Positions 9,850-19,412 are shown, numbered from the stretch's first letter. The stretch: DNA of 39,696 nt from an uncultured Clostridia bacterium (GCA_949280815.1 CASDJM010000012.1:1-39696); one strand, 5' to 3'. The notes: generated by a model from the letters alone, not told the origin. A program made the numbers and translations.

Positions 9850-10602
9850 TTACATGAGCTGTTTTTCTTCCTTTTCTAATAATGGTAGTAAATATCCTCT
9901 TTTGGGATTTTCCATTTTTTCTAGCTTTTGTCTAGACTTTCCGATTGGTATAAATTGCACTTTTTTAAGTTCTATTTCTCCTTTGTTGTCTTGTAATTCT
10001 TGTAAATATTCTTTATAGTAATTTTCTACCTCTAATTTTATCATATTAAGCTTTCCAACTGCTATTATACCATAAACACGCCTCTTCTCTTCTGGTTTTT
10101 CTAAATATTTAATTTGAAAATTATTAATTTGTTCTGAATTTTGCAAATCTAAATTTAATTCTTCTTTCAATTCTCTTTCAATTGTTTTTATGATATCAAT
10201 TTTTCCTTGTTCTACATCATTTATATCTGAAGCTCCCCCTATTATATCTATATAAAAAGGTGTAGACGTGGTTTCTGCCATTTCTCCTAAAACAAAATAA
10301 TCATCATTTGTTATTAACAAAATTCCTCCCCATAAACTAAAACACCCAAATTCGGATTTTTGAATTCCTATCTTATCATCATACAAATAATGAGAATATC
10401 TAGCTATTCTTGTATTTAAAATTATGTTTTCCTTATTTTCTTTTATTTCATGAACTGCTATAATTTCTCCATCATAAAAATTCGGATATTCGTTAATTGT
10501 TTTCTTCCAAAATTGATAAATTCTCTCTTGCCATTCTTTCGGTAATTCTATTTTATCTTTTTCTAAATTAATTTCTATTTGCTTATTAATTTGTTGAATC
10601 AT
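9850..10602 (-). CDS. NUDIX-domain protein, subfamily not recognised
   Basis: A 250-residue protein. Residues about 1-95 form an N-terminal region with the motif YSHYLYDDKIG. The central NUDIX fold has the box GGASDINDVEQG with its catalytic helix ERELKEELNLDL, giving the RE-x2-EE signature. It ends MENPKRGYLLPLLEKEE. The protein at 37441 shares the whole architecture (YAHYLYGERMG; REAMEELKINL; NPRRNYLIPLL), so the two are paralogs. A pyrophosphohydrolase activity is likely; the substrate is unknown. I place the start at the ATG at 10602 behind AAGGAA. It sits between two inverted family A REPs, downstream of queA. Confidence 0.75.
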   Translation of the reverse strand: MIQQINKQIEINLEKDKIELPKEWQERIYQFWKKTINEYPNFYDGEIIAVHEIKENKENIILNTRIARYSHYLYDDKIGIQKSEFGCFSLWGGILLITNDDYFVLGEMAETTSTPFYIDIIGGASDINDVEQGKIDIIKTIERELKEELNLDLQNSEQINNFQIKYLEKPEEKRRVYGIIAVGKLNMIKLEVENYYKEYLQELQDNKGEIELKKVQFIPIGKSRQKLEKMENPKRGYLLPLLEKEEKQLM

Positions 10603-10633
10603 TTTACATTTTCCTTGGACTATTATTATACTT

Positions 10634-10664
10634 TGTGACAAAAAGGGACGACCCCCTTGTCACA
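10634..10664. repeat. REP palindrome, family A, copy 3 (inverted)
   Basis: Reverse orientation relative to the copies at 8971 and 9806, with one base change. It supplies the TGA stop of queA and ends 31 bases before the NUDIX start. The three copies delimit a REP-bounded cassette between queA and tgt. Confidence 0.92.
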
Positions 10665-11682
10665 TTATAAACATCGCATCACCAAAGCTAAAAAAACGAT
10701 ATTTTTCTTTGACTGCTTCTTGGTAGGCCTTCATAATATAGTCTTTTCCTGCTAGTGCCGATACTAGCATTAATAAAGTTGATTGTGGTAAATGAAAATT
10801 TGTGATTAACCCATCTAATATTTTAAATTGATAGCCTGGATAAATAAATATTTGTGTGTCGCCTTCTGCCTCTTGGATGTATCCATTTTTATCTGCTACT
10901 GTTTCTAATACTCTACATGATGTGGTTCCAACTGCGATGACTCTTTTTCCGTTTTTCTTTGCTTGATTGATTTTGTCTGCATCTTCTTGTTTGATATAGT
11001 AATGCTCCGAATGCATTTCGTGGGCTTCCACAGTCTCTTCTTTTACTGGTCGAAAGGTTCCTATTCCGACATGTAATGTCACATTCGCAATTACTACACC
11101 TTTTTCTTGTAATTTTTTTAGTAATTCCTCTGTAAAATGTAATCCTGCTGTCGGTGCTGCTGCTGATCCATTGTATTTTGCGTATACAGTTTGATATCTT
11201 TCTTTTTGTTTCAATTCTTCATGGATATAAGGTGGTAATGGCATTAAACCAATTTGGTCTAAGATTTCATTGAAGATTCCTTCATAATGGAATTCGACTT
11301 TTCTCGTTCCTCCTGGCATGATTTCTAATATGTCTGCTTTTAATAAACCTTCTCCAAAGATGACTTTTGTTCCCACATGAAGTTTGTTTCCTGGTCTGAC
11401 AATACATTCCCAGATGTCTCCTTCTATATTGTTAAGTAATAAAAACTCAACATTAGCTCCTGTTTCTTTTTTTCCATATAATCTTGCTGGTATGACTTTG
11501 GTATTGTTTCTGACTAGGACATCTCCTGATTCTAAATAATCTATGATATCTTTAAATGTTTTGTGTTCTATGGTTTGTTTTTCTTTGTTTAATATCATTA
11601 GTCTTGATTCGTCTCTTTTTTCAATTGGTGTTTGTGCAATTAATTCTTCTGGTAGTTCATAATTAAATTCTGATACTTTCAA
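10660..11682 (-). CDS. queA: S-adenosylmethionine:tRNA ribosyltransferase-isomerase
   Basis: A 340-residue enzyme that transfers and isomerises the ribosyl part of SAM onto preQ1-tRNA to give epoxyqueuosine. Family landmarks are the start [28 protein letters not shown], the PAR-LYG segment, [38 protein letters not shown] and the end [10 protein letters not shown]. The start is a TTG at 11682, at the family start, with a modest ribosome site. The TGA stop is part of a family A REP, so the last residue (Met) may come from the insertion. It acts just before Tgt's product in the same pathway. Confidence 0.97.
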   Translation of the reverse strand: MKVSEFNYELPEELIAQTPIEKRDESRLMILNKEKQTIEHKTFKDIIDYLESGDVLVRNNTKVIPARLYGKKETGANVEFLLLNNIEGDIWECIVRPGNKLHVGTKVIFGEGLLKADILEIMPGGTRKVEFHYEGIFNEILDQIGLMPLPPYIHEELKQKERYQTVYAKYNGSAAAPTAGLHFTEELLKKLQEKGVVIANVTLHVGIGTFRPVKEETVEAHEMHSEHYYIKQEDADKINQAKKNGKRVIAVGTTSCRVLETVADKNGYIQEAEGDTQIFIYPGYQFKILDGLITNFHLPQSTLLMLVSALAGKDYIMKAYQEAVKEKYRFFSFGDAMFIM

Positions 11683-11762
11683 CTTAAATTCCCATCTTTC
11701 TTTTTATTTTATTTGCTCCACTGTTTAATCTTTCACGACTTTATTTCTAAACTGTTAATATA

Positions 11763-13101
11763 TTAACTCTTTAATTTATCCTTTACATTAGTAAGCAATT
11801 CTTTTATTTCTTCTATGATATTTTCTGGTTCTTTGAATACATCTTCTATTTTATTAGAATATGTAAAATTACTACTTTTGGCTGGTTTTAAATGATAGAT
11901 TTCTGGTGGCAACCCTATTTTTCCAACTGCGGTATTGATGTTTTGATTTATATAGTCTGTATACCATTTTTTTTGTCCCACTAAAATTTCATTTTCATAG
12001 CCATATTTTTCATAATCGTGTAGTTGTGGTCTCTCGTAACCATATTCTTCGGCATTTCTTTCCAGTGAGTGCAAAAATTCATGCATAAATACCTCTTCTG
12101 GAAATGTATTAACTCTCCTATCATATTTATAGATATAGCTTTTTGAGTCATTTGGTAAACGTATATTAGAAAATCCTATTCCATAATAATCCATTGATCC
12201 TAGTCCAATCCAATCATTTACTTGTATATCATTCTCATGTTCTTCGTCTCCGAAGTCTTACAATTGCAAATATATGGTCATAGTCGTTGGAAGATATGGT
12301 TTCTTTGATTTGTTCTTCTATATCTTCTGCTGATACAAAATAACCAAATTCTGTATCATAAGACAGACTAGCTAATGGTGTATCGATTTCATAAATATCA
12401 CAGTCTGCTGTCATTTTTCCATTTGACATATTAATACAAGCACTTTCAAATAGATTGATTGTATTGGTAATATCTTTAATATCATTTTGTGTGACTGATA
12501 ATTTAATTTGTTTTTGATTAATTGTTACATCTGTAGTTTTGAATATGAAGCATGCAAATTTCCAATTGTTATTTTGTTCTTCTAATCCCTCTTCCATTGT
12601 AAAATCTGAAAACCATGCTTCTCCTTTTGCTTCTCCTAAGTATCCTCCTAGTCTAAATCCTATATTGACTTCCTCTCTATTTTTACTATTAAAAATCATC
12701 TCTATTTTTTGCCAGCCTTGTGTTCCACTTATTGCAATGGATCTTTCCGTTGTTCCTTCGATTGATATTTGAGCTCCCACTCCTGACTGTTCTTCCTTCG
12801 TTTCTACCTGATTGGTTTTTACCATGCAGGTTACCTTGTAAGGTCGATTTTTCTTGACTTGTACTTTTTTGTAAAACATAGCATCATTGTATTCTGGTGT
12901 TTCTATTTTGTAGCTTGTCTTATTATTATATTGTACTTCTTTGTCTCTTGTAAATTGAGAGGTATAAACATTGGTTTCACTTCTTACAAAATCATTGAAG
13001 TTGTTTTTTTGATAATACTGGTAGGCAAAGTATAAAATGATTATTAAAATAACCACCGATATGAAATAAGTTATTTTGTTGCTTTTTCTGTTTTGTTCCA
13101 T
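11763..13101 (-). CDS. Membrane-anchored metallopeptidase-like protein needing +1 shift at CGG
   Basis: Residues 12-32 are an N-terminal membrane anchor. Residues about 40-160 resemble a carbohydrate-binding jelly-roll module (AWFSDFTMEEG end). A second domain leads to the CGG codon 284 at 12252-12250, in ...IVRL-CGG. Skipping the C continues as GDEEHENDIQVNDWIGLGSM and into EEVFMHEFLHSLERN, an HExxH-like zinc motif (HEFLH plus a downstream Glu). Without the shift translation ends four codons later, before the catalytic part. The full span is 446 codons plus one base, a 445-residue product. An internal ATG at 12194 would leave out the linker. The function is unknown; a secreted-side zinc protease is the best guess. 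Confidence 0.75.
12250..12252 (-). other. CGG +1 frameshift site in the metallopeptidase gene (codon 284)
   Basis: The 0-frame reads AGA CTT CGG AGA CGA AGA ACA TGA. Dropping the C gives CTT GGA GAC GAA GAA and joins the open frame of the HEFLH domain. Confidence 0.8.
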
Positions 13102-13155
13102 AATTGACCTCCCTTGGTATTATATATGATTTTCTAGCGAATATCAACTCAATTT

Positions 13156-13239
13156 TCATGATTTTGAGGATGAGAAAGCTGTGCAAAGCATAGCAAGCTA
13201 CAGATGACTTATGCAGAAGTTCAGAGGAAAAAATCATGA
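13156..13239. repeat. Diverged family C REP pair
   Basis: TCATGATTTTGAGGATGAG at the left and CAGAGGAAAAAATCATGA at the right form the arms seen in the family C repeats at 21535 and 30709, here with about 50 unrelated bases between. It lies upstream of the gene starting at 13101. The 465-base gap 13102-13566 otherwise holds the small transcription unit at 13313-13487. Confidence 0.55.
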
Positions 13240-13312
13240 TACAATTCATTGTTCTAAAATAATCTATTCACAGAGAGTAATAATATAAACTTATTTCATT
13301 CCAATAGCAAAT

Positions 13313-13341
13313 TTGCATTTTATGTGAATTTACAGTATAAT
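13313..13341 (+). promoter_or_regulatory. Sigma-A promoter for a very short transcript
   Basis: TTGCAT (13313-13318), a 17-base spacer and TATAAT (13336-13341) on the plus strand. It points away from the metallopeptidase gene and toward the 13-codon ORF. Confidence 0.75.
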
Positions 13342-13429
13342 ATAGTTAATTGTAAAAACAATTGTAACTGTATATTCCTTGCTTTCACAGGAGGACATTT
13401 ATTATTTTTATTAAGGAGGAATGAGTAGT

Positions 13430-13471
13430 ATGAAACGTTTCAAAATTAGAGAGGGTTATCTATATCAATAG
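13430..13471 (+). CDS. Putative 13-residue peptide inside a terminator hairpin
   Basis: MKRFKIREGYLYQ, preceded by AAGGAGGA nine bases upstream of the ATG. An in-frame ATG at 13421 abuts the ribosome site and is less likely. The last two thirds of the ORF lie in the left arm and loop of the terminator at 13443-13487, so a ribosome on the ORF would open that hairpin. No plus-strand gene follows to be attenuated. It is either a small peptide gene or a small RNA with a translation-coupled end. I do not recognise the peptide. Confidence 0.4.
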   Translation: MKRFKIREGYLYQ

Positions 13472-13487
13472 TAACCCTCTCTAATTT
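13443..13487 (+). terminator. Terminator of the short transcript
   Basis: AAATTAGAGAGGGTTA and TAACCCTCTCTAATTT are perfect 16-base complements around a 13-base loop, followed by ATATTTCTAATAT. It could also terminate transcripts on the minus strand. Confidence 0.75.
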
Positions 13488-13566
13488 ATATTTCTAATAT
13501 TAAATAAAATCCTAAACGACATTCTATAATCACACTTTGCATCACACATTTTCGCTTACCTTCAAA

Positions 13567-15687
13567 TTATTCTTCTTCCTTTGCATCATTAAAATCCATC
13601 ATACTCAAATTAATTCTATCTTGGTCATCGATATTGATTACTTTGACTGTCACCTTGTCTCCAACATGAAGAACATCCTCAATATTCTTAATTCTTTCTT
13701 TTGAAATCTTAGAAATGTGTAGCAAACCTTCTTTTCCGCCACAGCCCAAATCAACAAAAGCTCCAAAGTTCATAATACGAACCACTTCTCCGTAGTAAAT
13801 ACCACCAACTTCTACTTCTCTTACGATATCTTCTACCATTTCCAATGCTTGCATTGCTTTCTCATTATCAGTTGAATAAATAAATACTTGTCCATCTTCT
13901 TCAATATCAATCTTTACGCCAGTTTCATCAATAATTTTATTAATCATTTTTCCACCAGGTCCGATAACATCTTTAATCTTGTCCACTTTAATTTGTGTAC
14001 CTACAATTCTTGGTGCATATTTTGAAATTTCGTCTCTTGGCTCACCAATAACAGGTGCCATAATATCATCTAAAATATATTGTCTTGCTTTTCTTGTTCT
14101 TTCAAAAGCTTCTTTGATTATTTCATAAGTTAGACCATCACATTTAATGTCCACTTGGATTGCTGTAATACCTTTTTCGGTTCCTCCTACTTTGAAATCC
14201 ATATCGCCGAAGAAATCTTCTAACCCTTGAATATCTACTAACATAACATAGTCTTTGTCATTATCTGGATTGGTTACTAAGCCTGTTGAAATACCAGCAA
14301 CTGGTCTTTTGATTGGTACACCTGCATCCATTAGTGATAACGTGCTTCCACAGATACTTGCTTGTGAAGTAGAACCATTTGATGATAATATTTCAGATAC
14401 CACTCTAATTGCATATGGGAACTCTTCTTTCGAAGGTAATACTGGCACTAAAGCTTTTTCTGCTAAAGCTCCATGTCCAATTTCTCTTCTTCCAGGTCCT
14501 CTACTTGGTCTTGCTTCTCCAACAGAATAACTTGGGAAATTGTAGTGGTGCATATATCTTTTTGATTCTTCTGTATCAATTCCGTCTAGTACTTGTTCTT
14601 CGCTAATCATACCCAATGTTGCAATTGACATGACTTGTGTTTGACCTCTTGTAAATAAGGCACTTCCATGTACTCGTGGAAGTAATCCTACTTCACATGA
14701 TAATGGTCTGATTTCGTCTAGTTTTCTTCCGTCGACTCTCTTATGTTCAAAATAAATCATTTCTCTTACACATTTTTTCTCTAATTTGTAGATGGCTTCT
14801 CCAATATCAGATTTATGCTCTTCAAAAGCTTCTTCTCCAAACTTTTCTGTATATGTTTCTTCAATTTTATTGGTTAATGCATCAATGTTTTTGTCTCTTG
14901 TTTCTTTGTCGGCTTCTTGTACTTTTTCTTTCATTTCATTTTTGAAGTTTTCTTCTACAAATTCGTATACATCATGGTCAACTTCGAAAGATTTATATTC
15001 AAATTTTGGTTTTCCTATCTCTTTTTGAATTTTATTAATAAATTTACAGATCTTTTTAATTTCTTTATGAGCTTCTTTAATTGCTTTTAACATTAAATCA
15101 TCTGGAACTTCATTTGCCCCTGCTTCAATCATAGTAATTTTCTTTTCTGTCCCTGCTACTGTTAAAGTTAAATCACTTATTTCTCTTTGCTCTTCTGTTG
15201 GATTAATTATAATTTTCCCATCAATTAGTCCAACTGCTACTGCTGCTGTTGGTCCATTAAATGGAATGTCTGAAATAGCTAATGCTGAAGCTGCACCTAT
15301 CATAGCTGCTACTTCTGGTGAATTATCTTGCTCAACACAAAGAACAGTTGCTACTACCACGACATCATTTCTGAAATCTTTTGGAAATAGTGGTCTTAAA
15401 GGTCTGTCAATTGCTCTTGATGTTAAGATAGCTTTATCGGTTGGCTTTCCTTCTCTTTTTAAGAATCCTCCTGGGATTTTTCCTACTGAATATAATTTTT
15501 CCTCAAAATCTACTGATAATGGGAAGAAATCAATTCCTTCTCTTGGTTCTTTAGAAGCTGTTACATTGACCATTACACATGTATCTCCATAACGTACTAA
15601 TACACTTCCATTGGCTAGACCTGCCATTTTTCCTGTTTCAATTACAAGTTTTCTTCCTGCTAATTCTGTTTCATAAGTTTTAAACAT
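13567..15687 (-). CDS. pnp: Polyribonucleotide nucleotidyltransferase (PNPase)
   Basis: A 706-residue phosphorolytic 3'-5' exoribonuclease acting in mRNA decay. Two RNase PH domains (about residues 5-230 and 310-540) flank a helical linker. The second carries RTRGQTQ-like SALFTRGQTQVM and the active-site region ending in DFFGDMDFKVGGT. A KH domain follows (IGPGGKMINKIIDETG), then an S1 domain (VGGIYYGEVVRIMNFGAFVDL). The length is normal. The ATG at 15687 (MFKTYETELAGRK) follows AAAGGAAGG and is the family start. It lies downstream of rpsO in the conserved rpsO-pnp order. Confidence 0.97.
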   Translation of the reverse strand: MFKTYETELAGRKLVIETGKMAGLANGSVLVRYGDTCVMVNVTASKEPREGIDFFPLSVDFEEKLYSVGKIPGGFLKREGKPTDKAILTSRAIDRPLRPLFPKDFRNDVVVVATVLCVEQDNSPEVAAMIGAASALAISDIPFNGPTAAVAVGLIDGKIIINPTEEQREISDLTLTVAGTEKKITMIEAGANEVPDDLMLKAIKEAHKEIKKICKFINKIQKEIGKPKFEYKSFEVDHDVYEFVEENFKNEMKEKVQEADKETRDKNIDALTNKIEETYTEKFGEEAFEEHKSDIGEAIYKLEKKCVREMIYFEHKRVDGRKLDEIRPLSCEVGLLPRVHGSALFTRGQTQVMSIATLGMISEEQVLDGIDTEESKRYMHHYNFPSYSVGEARPSRGPGRREIGHGALAEKALVPVLPSKEEFPYAIRVVSEILSSNGSTSQASICGSTLSLMDAGVPIKRPVAGISTGLVTNPDNDKDYVMLVDIQGLEDFFGDMDFKVGGTEKGITAIQVDIKCDGLTYEIIKEAFERTRKARQYILDDIMAPVIGEPRDEISKYAPRIVGTQIKVDKIKDVIGPGGKMINKIIDETGVKIDIEEDGQVFIYSTDNEKAMQALEMVEDIVREVEVGGIYYGEVVRIMNFGAFVDLGCGGKEGLLHISKISKERIKNIEDVLHVGDKVTVKVINIDDQDRINLSMMDFNDAKEEE

Positions 15688-15869
15688 AATATCCTTCCTT
15701 TCTTTTTTCAAGCAAGTTTAGATTGTAACCTCTATAATACATTAGTGCTTTTTTACGATTAATATATTATACAAGCTACCCACCTAAATACTTACTTGAT
15801 TTGCTTGTCCCATTTTTCTGTGCAACGTTTGCTTTTTAAATAATAAGAAATATAATTTTCTATTATTCA

Positions 15870-15899
15870 AAAAGCCCATGCCAAAAAAGCATTGGGCTT
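15870..15899 (-). terminator. Terminator between rpsO and pnp
   Basis: On the minus strand AAAGCCCAATGC, a six-T loop, GGCATGGGCTTT and then TTGAATAA. It lies six bases past the rpsO stop and would partly or fully separate rpsO from pnp. Confidence 0.8.
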
Positions 15900-15905
15900 T
15901 GCTAA

Positions 15906-16169
15906 TTATTTTCTTAATCCTAACTTTTCAACTATTTCTCTATATCTATTAATATCTTTTTTAGCTAAATAGTTTAATAAGTTTCTTCTTTTACCTACCA
16001 TTTTTAAAAGACCTCTTCTTGAGTGATTGTCTTTTTTATGGATTTTTAGATGTTCTGTTAATTCATTAATTCTTTCTGTTAAAAGAGCGATTTGTACTTC
16101 TGGTGAACCAGTATCATTTTCCTCTCTTTTGTAAGTATTAATGACTTCTTGTTTTCTTTCCTTTGTCAT
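15906..16169 (-). CDS. rpsO: 30S ribosomal protein S15
   Basis: An 87-residue primary rRNA-binding protein of the 30S platform that binds helices 20-22 of 16S rRNA. It carries the family core [23 protein letters not shown] and the [16 protein letters not shown] loop, and ends [22 protein letters not shown]. The ATG at 16169 ([10 protein letters not shown]) follows AAAGGAG with a ten-base gap; upstream codons do not fit the family. The leader between 16170 and 16332 holds a repeat-like hairpin that could be involved in control. A terminator follows, then pnp. Confidence 0.97.
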   Translation of the reverse strand: MTKERKQEVINTYKREENDTGSPEVQIALLTERINELTEHLKIHKKDNHSRRGLLKMVGKRRNLLNYLAKKDINRYREIVEKLGLRK

Positions 16170-16201
16170 TTCGTTTTTCTCCTTTCTCAAGGTACAAATC
16201 A

Positions 16202-16259
16202 GTTTGGAAAAATGTTATCTTATTATACTAAATGATACTAAGGCAATTATTTTTCAAAC
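16202..16259. repeat. Short hairpin element, family G
   Basis: GTTTGGAAAAATGTTAT at the left and AGGCAATTATTTTTCAAAC at the right make imperfect inverted repeats. Nearly the same arms bound the larger element at 25933-26054. It lies in the rpsO leader. Confidence 0.5.
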
Positions 16260-16332
16260 TCACACCTTTTTATTATTTGTTTGCCTTAAACTGAGCTTAC
16301 AGCTTAGGTGCTAATCTGAAAGCTAAGTAAAA

Positions 16333-16354
16333 GGTATGTCTTTTTTGACATACC
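16333..16354 (-). terminator. Terminator of the splB transcription unit
   Basis: On the minus strand GGTATGTC, six A, GACATACC, then TTTTACTT. It lies about 60 bases past the splB stop. Confidence 0.75.
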
Positions 16355-16415
16355 GATTATACTATATTTTGGAATAGATTTCAAGTGTTTTTTACTCTTT
16401 TTCTAATACGCTATT

Positions 16416-17414
16416 TTAAACAATATATTCAATCTTATTATTCGAAAAATATCTTTTCATTTGTTCTCGCAAAAACAATTCTGCATCACTTCGCACATCG
16501 TTTTTATACCAATACTTACCACGACCTCGTCCTGTCATCATTTCTTTGTTATATAGATTAATGGCATTTGGAAAAGCTTCTTCATTTATCTTTGTATGAA
16601 CATAACTATAAGTCATAAAAATAATTTCAAAAAATACATCTTTCTTTACTTTTTCAGACAATTCCTCATGTAACCTTTGTATTAACTGCAAATATAATTC
16701 CTTCCAATTTTCAACCAAAATAACAGGAGCAATCAAAATTCCAATTCGATATCCTGCTTCTTTCAACTTGTTAATTGCCTCTATTCTCCCTTTTAATCTT
16801 GACGTACCAAACTCTACTTTATTGATGATTTCTTCTGGATTGACACTCATTCTGATTGTCACTTTTCCTTGATGGTCAAGTGGTAAAATTGGGTCTACCA
16901 TATCAAATTTAGTTGGAAACGTTAATTTTCCTTGTTTTGTATTATGAAAATTTTCAATTGTCCACACCAAATTATTGGTAATTGCATTTTCTAAAATCAA
17001 ATCACTATTGCTTCCGATTTCAAAAGTCAATTCCTTTTCTGCCTTTTCAGACGTTTTTATAATTTTATCTAGCATTTGTTCACGATTCACGAACAAACGC
17101 AAATACGCACATTTATTGTAATTACATACTAAATAACAATACATACATGCCGCTGTACAGCCTGATGAAGTATATGGTACTAGGTAATCTGATGTTTTAT
17201 GATTTTCTACAAATTTATGTGTTTTTCTAACTCCTATGATTAGATTTCTTTTCATATTTGTAAATTCTTTGTTTGAATTTTTTCGCATTTCTTCAATATT
17301 GTTATGATTCTCAATTTCTACTTTTGGTGTGTCATGATATTTTTCCATTAGCTCTTTTCCTAATGGAAAGTTTAAAATTTCTTTTTCAAAATAAATAGCT
17401 TTTGGCTTAAACAT
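16416..17414 (-). CDS. splB: Spore photoproduct lyase
   Basis: A 332-residue radical SAM enzyme that reverses the UV-induced thymine dimer (spore photoproduct) during germination. The 4Fe-4S cluster cysteines are in CTAACMYC (residues 86, 90 and 93), the C-x3-C-x2-C motif, and a further Cys follows. TSDYLVPYTSSGC precedes it, as in the family. Later blocks include the RMSVNPEEI strand and the KLKEAGYRIGILIAPVI region. Length is typical. The ATG at 17414 follows GGAGG. It fits with the SASP gene in the same window, since SASP binding is what makes spore photoproduct form. Confidence 0.92.
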   Translation of the reverse strand: MFKPKAIYFEKEILNFPLGKELMEKYHDTPKVEIENHNNIEEMRKNSNKEFTNMKRNLIIGVRKTHKFVENHKTSDYLVPYTSSGCTAACMYCYLVCNYNKCAYLRLFVNREQMLDKIIKTSEKAEKELTFEIGSNSDLILENAITNNLVWTIENFHNTKQGKLTFPTKFDMVDPILPLDHQGKVTIRMSVNPEEIINKVEFGTSRLKGRIEAINKLKEAGYRIGILIAPVILVENWKELYLQLIQRLHEELSEKVKKDVFFEIIFMTYSYVHTKINEEAFPNAINLYNKEMMTGRGRGKYWYKNDVRSDAELFLREQMKRYFSNNKIEYIV

Positions 17415-17465
17415 TTTTATCCTCCATTGATAAATTTATTCTAACCAAAAGCTTCTTTTTACATT

Positions 17466-18029
17466 CTATTTTATGATTTTTACTATTTTTTCCATCGTTT
17501 CTCGCTGATAATCATTTTCAAAAATGTAATCAAAATCATATGGTGTATAATCGATACAGCCCTCATCTCGTTTCAAAAAATACTCTTCTGATATATGGTC
17601 TCTTTCCATTACCTTATTTTTTCTTTCTATATCATCTGATTTCATTAATATTTTAACATCACATTTTTTCCAATATTTACTGATTGGCAACAAAGCCCAT
17701 TCCAAAATAATAGTTTCTCCTATCTCATTTTCTAAAAGTTCATCCATAACATCTTGCATATAGTCCCAAGTAATATCTGTTAAAATATCCATCTTTTCTT
17801 TGCTAGAAAAAACGATACTTCCTAATTTTTTTCTGTCAATATTACCATCATCACCTAATATTTTATTACCAAAAATATTACACAATTTTTTTGAAATTTC
17901 TTGATTACTTGTTGCTTTATGTCCTATTTTGTCGATATTGATGCTGTTACATTTTATTTTTTTTGCTAGTAATTCTGTCAAGGTTGACTTTCCACTTCCT
18001 GATTTTCCCGTTATGCCAATTATTTTCAC
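17466..18029 (-). CDS. Dephospho-CoA kinase-like P-loop kinase
   Basis: A 187-residue P-loop kinase. MKIIGITGKSGSGKST carries the Walker A (residues 8-15), followed by the CoaE-like NIDKIGHKA segment, ILEWALLPISKYW for the DW/Walker B region, and a LID with RDHISEEYFLKRD. CoaE phosphorylates dephospho-CoA in the last step of CoA synthesis. The sequence is somewhat divergent, so it may be a CoaE paralog instead. The start is a GTG at 18029 with AAGGA 12 bases upstream. It follows dfr by eight bases, suggesting co-transcription with thyA-dfr. Confidence 0.7.
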   Translation of the reverse strand: MKIIGITGKSGSGKSTLTELLAKKIKCNSINIDKIGHKATSNQEISKKLCNIFGNKILGDDGNIDRKKLGSIVFSSKEKMDILTDITWDYMQDVMDELLENEIGETIILEWALLPISKYWKKCDVKILMKSDDIERKNKVMERDHISEEYFLKRDEGCIDYTPYDFDYIFENDYQRETMEKIVKIIK

Positions 18030-18037
18030 TTTTAATC

Positions 18038-18535
18038 TCAGTCCTTCCCCATTTTCTCATAGGTTACATAGTCATAATCTAAATTATTTTCCTGATTTTT
18101 TAGACCTTTCTCTCTATTTGTCTCTTGCCAAATCTCTGTATTAATTCTTGGAAAGAAAGCATCTCCCTCAAATTCTTCATCAATTTCTGTTACATACATT
18201 TTTGTTACATGTGGCATCAATAAATTATAAATCATAGCACCACCAATGACAAAATTCTCCTTTTCATCTTCTATGTATTCTTGTATTTCTAACATAGAAT
18301 GAACCACTTGTACATTTTCATCTGTCACTTTAAAATCAGGATTTTGACTGAAAACAATATGTTTTCTATTTGGCAATACTCTTCCTAGTGATTCAAAAGT
18401 TTTTCTTCCCATTATAATTGTATGTCCTGTTGTTAATTCTTTGAAATGTTGTAAATCTGCTGGTAATTTCCATACTATTTTATTTTCTCTCCCTATAATA
18501 TTATTTTTTGCTTTTGCTACTACGATACTTAACAT
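18038..18535 (-). CDS. folA: Dihydrofolate reductase
   Basis: A 165-residue NADPH-dependent enzyme that regenerates tetrahydrofolate after thymidylate synthesis. MLSIVVAKAKNNIIGRENKIVWKLPADL holds the substrate loop and the active-site acidic position, with W-x-LPADL in family form. GRKTFESLGRVLPNRKHIV and FVIGGAMIYNLLMPHVTKMYVTEI are the NADPH-binding blocks. The length is normal. The ATG at 18535 follows AAAGGGAG. It follows thyA by 20 bases, and the two form the usual thyA-dfr pair. Confidence 0.95.
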   Translation of the reverse strand: MLSIVVAKAKNNIIGRENKIVWKLPADLQHFKELTTGHTIIMGRKTFESLGRVLPNRKHIVFSQNPDFKVTDENVQVVHSMLEIQEYIEDEKENFVIGGAMIYNLLMPHVTKMYVTEIDEEFEGDAFFPRINTEIWQETNREKGLKNQENNLDYDYVTYEKMGKD

Positions 18536-18554
18536 TTTTCTTACTCCCTTTCTA

Positions 18555-19412
18555 TTATTCTGCTACTGGAATTTTTCCCAATTTTATTGTTTTATTATAA
18601 GCATATCCTTCTATTTCAAAATCTTCTACTTTAAAATCATAGAAATTTTTCGTAGGATTTTTTATCACTAATTTTGGATGTACATCCATACTTTCAGCTT
18701 CTATTAATTTTTTTACTAATGGTATATGTCTGTCATATATATGGCAGTCCCCTATATTATGCGTCAAAGTTCCTACTTCTAACCCTACCACTTGAGCAAA
18801 CATATATTGTAAAGCTGCATATTGCATTACATTCCATCCATTTGCTGCCAACATATCTTGTGAACGCTGATTTAAAATCAAATGTAATTTTCCTTGTTTT
18901 ACTAGCCATTGCGTGCCATATACACATGGTTCTAAATTCATATCTTTTAATTCAGCATGGTTAAATATATTGGTCATAATTCGACGACTGGAAGGGTCAT
19001 TTTTTAATAAGTATAAGACAAAATCTACTTGATCCATTTCTTGAATTCCTTGTTTTGTCCTAAATTGATATTTTTTTCCCATTTGATAACCATATGCTTT
19101 CCCAATTGTGCCTTCTTCATCTGCCCATTGATCCCATATATGTGAATTTAAGTCTTCAATTTTATTTGATTTTTTTTGCCATATCCATAATACTTCATCA
19201 ATTGCTCTTTTTACTGTATTCGTATTGTTTCTTAAAGTAATCATGGGAAATTCTTTTCCAACATCATATTGATTGGATACACCTAAGATAGATACGTAAT
19301 TTGCTTCTGTGCCATCTTCCCATTTGGTACGTACATTGGTACCTTCTGATGAATATCCATTTTCAATGATTTCTTTGCAGGTTTCTATAAAATGTTGATC
19401 TGCTTGTGTCAC
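18555..19412 (-). CDS. thyA: Thymidylate synthase ThyA
   Basis: A 285-residue enzyme that methylates dUMP to dTMP with methylene-tetrahydrofolate. The catalytic Cys is C163 in LEPCVYGTQW, a variant of the common P-C-H. LNQRSQDMLAANGWNVMQYAAL is the dUMP-binding block, and HNIGDCHIYDRH the second substrate block. The start is a GTG at 19412 with GGAGG seven bases upstream. It lies ahead of dfr and the CoaE-like gene in one apparent operon. No in-frame CGG is present. Confidence 0.95.
   Translation of the reverse strand: MTQADQHFIETCKEIIENGYSSEGTNVRTKWEDGTEANYVSILGVSNQYDVGKEFPMITLRNNTNTVKRAIDEVLWIWQKKSNKIEDLNSHIWDQWADEEGTIGKAYGYQMGKKYQFRTKQGIQEMDQVDFVLYLLKNDPSSRRIMTNIFNHAELKDMNLEPCVYGTQWLVKQGKLHLILNQRSQDMLAANGWNVMQYAALQYMFAQVVGLEVGTLTHNIGDCHIYDRHIPLVKKLIEAESMDVHPKLVIKNPTKNFYDFKVEDFEIEGYAYNKTIKLGKIPVAE

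Noticed and set aside
16170..16332. A known S15-binding leader or riboswitch in front of rpsO
   Set aside because: The region contains a family G-like hairpin but no fold that I can match to a described leader.
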